In this document: positions 38,001 through 47,000 of the stretch, piece by piece
How the letters are laid out: each line of letters opens with the position of its first letter
Position numbering within the stretch: the first letter of the stretch is position 1
Origin: Tubiluchus corallicola
Taxonomy: Eukaryota > Priapulida > Priapulimorpha > Priapulimorphida > Tubiluchidae
Assembly: GCA_030141605.1 (NCBI GenBank)
Contig: JAQGDQ010000284.1
Span: 64,001 to 128,000 of the forward strand
Reading direction: 5' to 3'
DNA length: 64,000 nucleotides
The notes under the pieces: generated by a model
Seen by the model: the letters and a program-made list of their open reading frames with translations, nothing else
What the model was told of the DNA's origin: nothing
Database searches by the model: none
Position numbers and translations under genes: made by a program

Positions 38001-41000
38001 TGCAAAGTAATTATTCTAATATTAGAAACAATTGCTAAATTTATAGGCAAAATATATATATAAATTGCATCTAATCAATTGTCCAGTTTTCCTTTAATTA
38101 AAGGTTTCCTCTACTGTTACTTTCTGTTTTTGGTTATTGACTAATGTACATTTCATAATTGAGTTTACCGATGTGTTTTTTTACACCTTAATTTTGATAT
38201 TTTCAGGTACTTAGACAAAACATCATTTTTGCTTGAGCCCTTCCGGACGACGCACTTTGCTAATGTCCAGTCCAGTACAGTGCTTTCGGACCTGGTGTTC
38301 ACGGCCGTCAGCAAGAAGGTTTATGGACACGATGATCATTTGTATTACTACATGGCCGAAACAGAGGACCACAGACGACTGCGTGCTTCAAAGCTTTCCC
38401 AGCTCAAGAGTTCCATGAAATCGCCTACCCGGATGTCTCCCAGTCATCAGGGACTGTCGTCTCCAACTAGGGTCAGTGTGAGACATGTTTTTGTGTTGAT
38501 GACGTTTTTACTTGTTCTGATTGCTTAGCTTTTGCTTTTCACCTAAAGGAAAACACGAACCCAATCTTAGATATATCTGAAAACAATCTTCGATATTCTA
38601 CCTTATAAAATATTGAAAGGAAAGCATCTAGAAATGTCTATAAATGTCTGTAAATGTCTAGAAATGTCTATAAGTGTCTACAAATGTCTATAAATGCCTG
38701 TAAGTGTCTGCAAATGTCTATAAGTGTCTGTAAGTGTCTATAAATGTCTATAAGTGTCTACAAATGTCTATAAATGTCTATAAGTGTCTTTAAATGTCTT
38801 AAATATAGCTGAAAACAATTCTTCGATATTCTACCTTATAAAATATTGAAAGGAAATGAACTGTTTTTTTAAGATCGGCTTACGTGAAAGAATTGTTACC
38901 ACAGAAACGCATTGCTGAAAAGACAGGTGCTGTACCTCTCAGTTCAGTTGTGTTAGCTTGTGACGAACTACACACGTCCGACAGCTCATGTTGAGCACAG
39001 CGGTAAAACATGTTGCACAAAAACACAGGTGCTGTACCTCTCAGTTCAGATGTGTTCGTTTGTGATGAACTAAACACATTGTAAAGCTCATGTTAAGCAT
39101 AGCGGGAAATTTGAAACTTGAATTTTTATCTAAAACTTCGTAGTTTTAGTACAACACACGAATATCTTACAGTAGCACTGTACTTCTATTTTCGCTTTCG
39201 CAAACGCGCAACACGCTCATGGAATATTTTTGCTGTTGAAAATTATGTTAGTTTGTGACATCATCACTAATTAATCATTAATTAAATTTTTAACTTATTA
39301 TATAATTATCAGAAATGGCATTATTATAGGTGTTAAAATGTATACTTTTTATCGTAGTTCAAAATGGAGTGGGATCATGTTTTCCTTTAATCAAATTTTA
39401 CAAATTTCTTAATAATACGAGTTTAAGTTAAAAGCAGTTTGTCATTTTGTCGTTACAGGAAAATCTGTAAATGACTCCACATTGTTGCCTTTCTTGGTAG
39501 TTCTTTGAAGTAGCTCTATAAAGCCGTCTATTTTGCAGTGACATTATTCTCATTTTTTTTCTTGCAGTAAGTTTTTGGCCGGTTTTTATATTGCGAGGTC
39601 ACATTAATGTGTGTCCGTGTTTTTAATTACTTAATCATGGCAACAGTAGATGGCGTTTAGAATTACGTTTAAGCGACATGTTCAGTAGGGTGAGTAACGA
39701 ACCTTGGAACTCGATTCAAAGGAGTTTTTTGATTCAAATTTTGTATTTGAATAATTCAGCAGTTCATCTACACATCATTTTTTCATTAAAATGTTTAAAA
39801 CATTGTGCAGACGTCTCAGTGTAGTACGATTTCTGCGTGCTATTTTTAAACGAATTATTAGTGTTTTTACTGGAGAATAAAAAACAGCAATATGCATGAT
39901 CTTTTTGAGATCAGTGCAAATGTTTGCCTTTCATTTACGATTCAGAAGTTTACCCGAAAATCATCAAAACTGAAATCGAATTTGAAATCTTGAAATTTAG
40001 TAGTTTTATTCGAGTTTGAAAGTCAAAAATTCCACTAGATTCGAATTTGTTTTCTGGTAGAGAATTCTCACCCGTGATATACAGGCAGTTGGGATGAAAA
40101 ACTGACCCATGCTTCACACTCCAGACTAGCTTCTATAGAAATAATTTTTGTGGAGTGTATGCACAAGGCTGTGATTTAAAAGAGTTTGTTTTACACTTCA
40201 AAATGTTTGCAATATGGTGCTATAACTGCGAACAATTGTTTGTAACCTGGTGCTATAACTGCGAACAATTGTTTGTAACCTGGTGCTATAACTGCGAACA
40301 ATTGTTTGTAACCTGGTGCTATAACTGCGAACAATTGTTTGTAACCTGGTGCTATAACTGCGAACAATTGTTTGTAACCTGGTGCTATAACTGCGAACAA
40401 TTGTTTGTAACCTGGTGCTATAACTGCGAACAATTGTTTGTAACCTGGTGCTATAACTGAGAGCAATTGTTTGTAACCTGGTGCTATAACTGCGAACAAT
40501 TGTTTGTAACCTGGTGCTATAACTGAGAGCAATTGTTTGTAACCTGGTGCTATAACTGAGACAATTACCTGGAAACTGAACAATTAACAATTGTTTGTAA
40601 CCTGGTGCTATAACTGCAAACAATTGTTTGTAACCTGGTGCTATAACTGAGAGCAATTGTTTGTAACCTGGTGCTATAACTGAGAACAATTGTTTGTAAC
40701 CTGGTGCTATAACTGCAAACAATTGTTTGTAACCTGGTGCTATAACTGAGAGCAATTGTTTGTAACCTGGTGCTATAACTGCGAACAATTGTTTGTAACC
40801 TGGTTATAACTGCAAACAATTGTTTGTAACCTGGTGCTATAACTGAGAGCAATTGTTTGTAACCTGGTGCTATAACTGAGAGAACAACAATTGTTTGTAA
40901 CCTGGTGCTATAACTGCGAACAATTGTTTGTAACCTGGTGCTATAACTGCAAACAATTGTTTGTAACCTGGTGCTATAACTGAGAACAATTGTTTGTAAC

Positions 41001-44000
41001 CTGGTGCTATAACTGAGAACAATTGTTTGTAACCTGGTGCTATAACTGCGAACAATTGTTTGTAACCTGGTGCTATAACTGAGAACAATTGTTTGTAACC
41101 TGGTGCTATAACTGCAAACAATTGTTTGTAACCTGGTGCTATAACTGAGAACAATTGTTTGTAACCTGGTGCTATAACTGAGAACAATTGTTTGTAACCT
41201 GGTGCTATAACTGAGAGCAATTGTTTGTAACCTGGTGCTATAACTGAGAGCAATTGTTTGTAACCTGGTGCTATAACTGCGAACAATTGTTTGTAACCTG
41301 GTGCTATAACTGCAAACAATTGTTTGTAACCTGGTGCTATAACTGAGAGCAATTGTTTGTAACCTGGTGCTATAACTGAGAGCAATTGTTTGTAACCTGG
41401 TGCTATAACTGCGAACAATTGTTTGTAACCTGGTGCTATAACTGCAAACAATTGTTTGTAACCTGGTGCTATAACTGCAAACAATTGTTTGTAACCTGGT
41501 GCTATAACTGAGAACAATTGTTTGTAACCTGGTGCTATAACTGCGAACAATTGTTTGTAACCTGGTGCTATAACTGCAAACAATTGTTTGTAACCTGGTG
41601 CTATAACTGAGAACAATTGTTTGTAACCTGGTGCTATAACTGCGAACAATTGTTTGTAACCTGGTGCTATAACTGCGAACAATTGTTTGTAACCTGGTGC
41701 TATAACTGCGAACAATTGTTTGTAACCTGGTGCTATAACTGCGAACAATTGTTTGTAACCTGGTGCTATAACTGCGAACAATTGTTTGTAACCTGGTGCT
41801 ATAACTGCGAACAATTGTTTGTAACCTGGTGCTATAACTGCGAACAATTGTTTGTAACCTGGTGCTATAACTGCGAACAATTGTTTGTAACCTGGTGCTA
41901 TAACTGAGAGCAATTGTTTGTAACCTGGTGCTATAACTGAGAGCAATTGTTTGTAACCTGGTGCTATAACTGCGAACAATTGTTTGTAACCTGGTGCTAT
42001 AACTGAGAGCAATTGTTTGTAACCTGGTGCTATAACTGCGAACAATTGTTTGTAACCTGATGCTATAACTGAGAGCAATTGTTTGTAACCTGGTGCTATA
42101 ACTGAGAGCAATTGTTTGTAACCTGGTGCTATAACTGAGAGCATAAGTAAAACATTTAATTTCCAAATTTTGGACGATTGTCAGCATTACTTTTCTGCAT
42201 AACTATGTAAAATTTGCAGTTGGGTGCTGCATGGCTTTTCTTAAAAGTGTATTTCCTATGGAACTTGTTTATTTATTGTTTTGATGGGCAACAGATGGCG
42301 CTGATATTTGCGTTTCAGCTGCGTCTCTGTGATCTTAGTGGATATGTAACAGTTTGCAGTAAATTCAAATTTAATACTATCTGCATATTTCAAATTTTTT
42401 CAACTCGTTTTTCAGACCCGACATTTAACGGGTCATTTGATGACCTTTCCTCATTTGGAGCGACCAGCCCGTTTAATGAGCCACCGGCCTATGGAAGTTC
42501 CTTCGCTTTTCCTCTGCTACTATCCAAAGGTGAGTATTAGGACTCCGTAATCACAACACTTTCTGTACGCATTATGGCTAGAAGCCAGAGCTGCGCTGTT
42601 TGAGCTGAGCTCCAGCCAGTTTATTTCTAGAGTCGACCAAGCCAATAAGAAACCCATCTTTGGTCGCACCAGCTGCTCAGTGGTGGGAGTTGAGCTAGCC
42701 GACATTTTTGCCGACTGCAAAGATTTCTGCTTTTGCAAATCACTGATGCTGTTTCAGTGAAGATAGCTCTTCAACAAGCCATAGAACCAGATAAAAACCT
42801 GCAGGAGGACAAATGTTAACATATTTAGATTTTGCACAAAAAGATTTAAACACTTCAGCATTGATCCTTAAAAATAAACACACTTGGGGCATTGCAGCGA
42901 GTAGGGAGTCCTGGCATAGGCAGGTGAGCAGAATCATGTCACTGGATGTGTGATTCATTGGATGATGATGAGATCACTGGTTGAAATATGGCAAACGCAT
43001 TACAAATTCGTGGTCAGATTGTGCGAGTGCTGGCAGAGATACTAAACTTTAGAAATTTTTGAACGAGAAAGCTTGTCAATTCAAAATTAAATACACAAAT
43101 ATCAACGTTACTCACACGTAGTGAAGTGAAGTGTTAAGTGGTAGTACACCACAAACACTTAGTTATGCATGAAATGGTCTTTATAAGAACAATGTTTGCA
43201 ATAGTCTGATGAACGAGGCCTTGGCAAGTCGCTTGTTAACTCGTCTTAGCTGCACTCTCATTAGGTTAACAATTTTTAAGCTGTACCTCAAAATATTTTT
43301 TTTAAGTGGTAACATACTATTTTTTCAAAAATAACTTACGTGAAAGAATTATTACCACACAAATGCAATATCCCATTTGTGCCACTAGTTCTTCGCTGTT
43401 ACATGAGTTTCGCCATTCACTAGTTAGACGGGCACTAGTGGTTACATTTCGAAAATGCATTACACAAAAACAGGTGCTGTACCTCTCAGTTCAGATGTTC
43501 TAGTTTGCGATGAACTACACACGTTCAACAGCTCATGCGTGAGCGCAGCGGTAAATTTGAAATTTAAATTTTCATCTCAAAACTTGCCTAATTTTAGTAC
43601 AACACACTGAATATCTTACAGTAGCACTGTACTTCAATTTTCGCTTTTGCAAAGACGTGTAACATGCGCACAGAATATTTTTGCCATTACAAATTATGCT
43701 AGTTTGTGGTGTCTGTCATCAATAGTGTTGCTCGCCCGCCATGAATTAAGATTGTAATCTATTATTTAATTATCAGAAATGCTTTTGCAGTATTAATTGT
43801 GTAAATGTATACTTTTTATCAGTTTTGAAAGTAGGGTAGTATAATGAAAAATCATCCTGTCTTCCTTCAGGGATTGGCATCCCAACTTATCTGACCCGTA
43901 TCTTGTTGGTACAGATTGATTCAAGATGTATTTACTAGTTACATGCATTCCCTGTCCCACTACAAGAGCCAATTTTAGACCAAGCCGAAAATTATGTACA

Positions 44001-47000
44001 GTCTGAATTGCAAATGTTGTTGTTTAAGAATGAGTTAAGAATAAAGAATTGTTGTCTAGGAAGCCCTTAGTTTTATTAGTTTTTCAAAAATGAATGCCCA
44101 CAGACATTTTTTAGTTAGGTGGACGGCAGATAATTGTGCATTCTGACCACTAACAAGGTTTATCTCTGATGGCCTTTTGCACCAGCAATGAACTTCAAAT
44201 TTGAATTGGCAAAGTTAAACGATTTCGTCTTTGTAATCTTTCCTTTTTCTGCATGTGTACACAAAATGATCAATTGTTCCAGGTATGGATACATATATAC
44301 ACGCCTGTGTTTTACAGACAGTTAAAACTGACCTATTAATCTGGCATCGTGCCAATAGAACTTTTTAAATGCTTTTTAAAAAACTAGAAAAGCAAAGAAA
44401 ATGCCCTCTGACAGCTACAAAAAGGCACCATGTTATGTTACCAGTATAATATATTATGATATGGTATGTTATGGTATGGTATGGTATGGTATGGTATGGT
44501 ATGGTATGGTATGGTATGGTATGGTATGGTATGGTATGGTATGGTATGTTATGTTATGGTATGGTATGGTACGGTATGGTATGGTATGGTATGGTATGGT
44601 ATGGTATGGTATGGTGTGGTGTGGTGTGGTATGGTATGGCATAGCATAGTTTATTTATTCCAAGACCCAGGTACAATTTAATAATATTTTACACAAAAGT
44701 GTACAGTATAAAAATAACATGAGAATAATAGATCAGATGTAATATTGTTGGCATCCTTCTGTCTCCGAAGACAATGACGTATGCTCCAAGAGAGTCAGTT
44801 ATTGATCACGTTGATGGAGCTGCAGTGTCGACTGTGGCTGAGCAGTGCGATCCTTGAACGTCTCCAGGGCGCACACCTGGGCAAGGTGTGTGGCTGAGCA
44901 GTCCGATCCTTGAACATCTCCAGGGCGCATGCCTGGGTAAGGTGTATGGAGATCCTGAGTTGCCCAGACAACAGGAACCCCATCTCTTCCTCCTTGGTGT
45001 AACCAAAGGAAAGCGGAGCGATACGTTTGGCACCAGGTTGGCTGCAGGAGCTGCCGGAATCAGTGGGCATGCTGCACTTGTCCGCCTTTGGGGCTCCACT
45101 CCTGATTTGGAAGGTTTACTCCTCTACGCATGGCTGTTGGGTCACTTGACCACCTCTGCTGTCTAGCCGTTGACTGCTTGTGCAGCAAAGATGTAATAAT
45201 CAATCGATTAATGCAGGACAGATCCGCCACGCTCAGATCAGATAAAAAGAAAGAAAGCCTGGAAGGTGATGAGTGTGAAGATGTGATGAGAAAGATGAAG
45301 AAATAATGGAGAATGATAAGATATAGTTGATTAGATTTACATTAAAATTTTAGTAATATTAACAAGCCATAGCAACCAACAGGGCAGTGTGCAAAAGAGG
45401 CGGTAACCGGTCACACTCAAAAGTGCCAAAATTAAGTTACTTCTTTAACTTCTTTTTCTTCATTCGCCCTCTTCTAGCTTTGCACTTTACATTACATTAA
45501 ACCATACATTTGAGAAGAAAACAGATGTTATATATTAGAGTTATGTTCTAATATGAAATCTTTTGACCTTTTTTTAAACTTGAAAACGCTGCGTTCATAT
45601 TTAATGTTGTCGGGCAGATGATTTCGAATTAGAGGTTCGTAAAATTTAACAAAATGTTTAGCAAAATTAGTGCAAAACCTAGAGTAAGCTATAGAGTAGA
45701 CTGGTTTCGGACAAAGAGTCAAGTCAAATGTGAAACTGGTAAGTCACTAAAGTTACTAACATCTGTAATTGATGCAAGACTGTTATAGTATGCCCTTAGC
45801 GACCAAAGTTGAGCAACACTGAAGCCAGTCAGTGAATGGGCGTTGTCGTGATCACCCGATTTGTCCAGGGCTGTTTTGTTTACTTTTGCTGTTTCAAGAT
45901 GTTCACCTATGTTGATTCAAGATGTTCACCTATGTTGATTCAAGATGTTCACCTATGATGATTCAAGATGTTCACCTATGCTGATTCAAGATGTTCACCT
46001 ATCTTCGTTCAAGATGTTCACCTATGCTGATTCAAGATGTTCACCTACGTTGATTCAAGATGTTCACCTATGCTGATTCAAGATGTTCACCTATGCTGAT
46101 TCAAGATGTTCACCTATCTTCGTTCAAGATGTTCACCTATGCTGATTCAAGATGTTCACCTATGCTGATTCAAGATGTTCGCCTATGCTGATTCAAGATG
46201 TTCACCTATGCTGATTCAAGATGTTCACCTATGCTGATTCAAGATGTTCACCTATGCTGATTCAAGATGTTCGCCTATGCTGATTCAAGATGTTCACCTA
46301 TGTTGATTCAAGATGTTCACCTATGCTGATTCAAGATGTTCACTTATGCTATGCTGATTCAAGATGTTTACCTTGCTTAGAAAAATTCTGTTTATATGTG
46401 ACGACTTGGTTATCTTGCTTAAGAGAGAAGTGCTCATCTCACCTAAGTTTCTCATTTAGAGGAGTGTCCTTGATAATGAGATAGGTGCCAGTCCAGCCAT
46501 ACTAGTTCAAGTTACACAGGCAGTGCCACTGAGTGTGCTGGATTAGATAGGTGCCAGTCCAGCCATACTAGTTCAAGTTTCACAGGCAGTGCCACTAAGT
46601 GTGCTGGATTAGCTAGGTGCCAGTCCAGCCATACTAATTCAAGTTTCACAGGCAGTGCCACTGAGTGTGCTGGATTAGATAGGTGCCAGTCCAGCCATAC
46701 TAGTTCAAGTTTCATAGGCAGTGCCACTGAGTGTGCTGGATTAGATAGGTGCCAGTCCAGCCATACTAATTCAAGTTTCATAGGCAGTGCCACTGAGTGT
46801 GCTGGATTAGATAGGTGCCAGTCCAGCCATACTAGTTCAAGTTTCACAGGCACTGCCACTGAGTGTGCTGGATTAGATAGGTGCCAGTCCAGCCATACTA
46901 GTTCAAGTTTCACAGGCAGTGCCACTGAGTGTGCTGGATTTCAGATTGGTTCGTGCTGAATTGTATAGAAAATGCTTATTAATGCTGTTTGAATGCTTCC

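Noticed and set aside
40565-42187. 540-codon minus-strand open frame with an 11-residue repeat
   Set aside because: It is a 33-bp minisatellite without stops; other frames on both strands are equally open, and it lies in an INO80 intron.
46512-46925. 137-codon minus frame with a 22-residue repeat
   Set aside because: Artefact of the 66-bp minisatellite.
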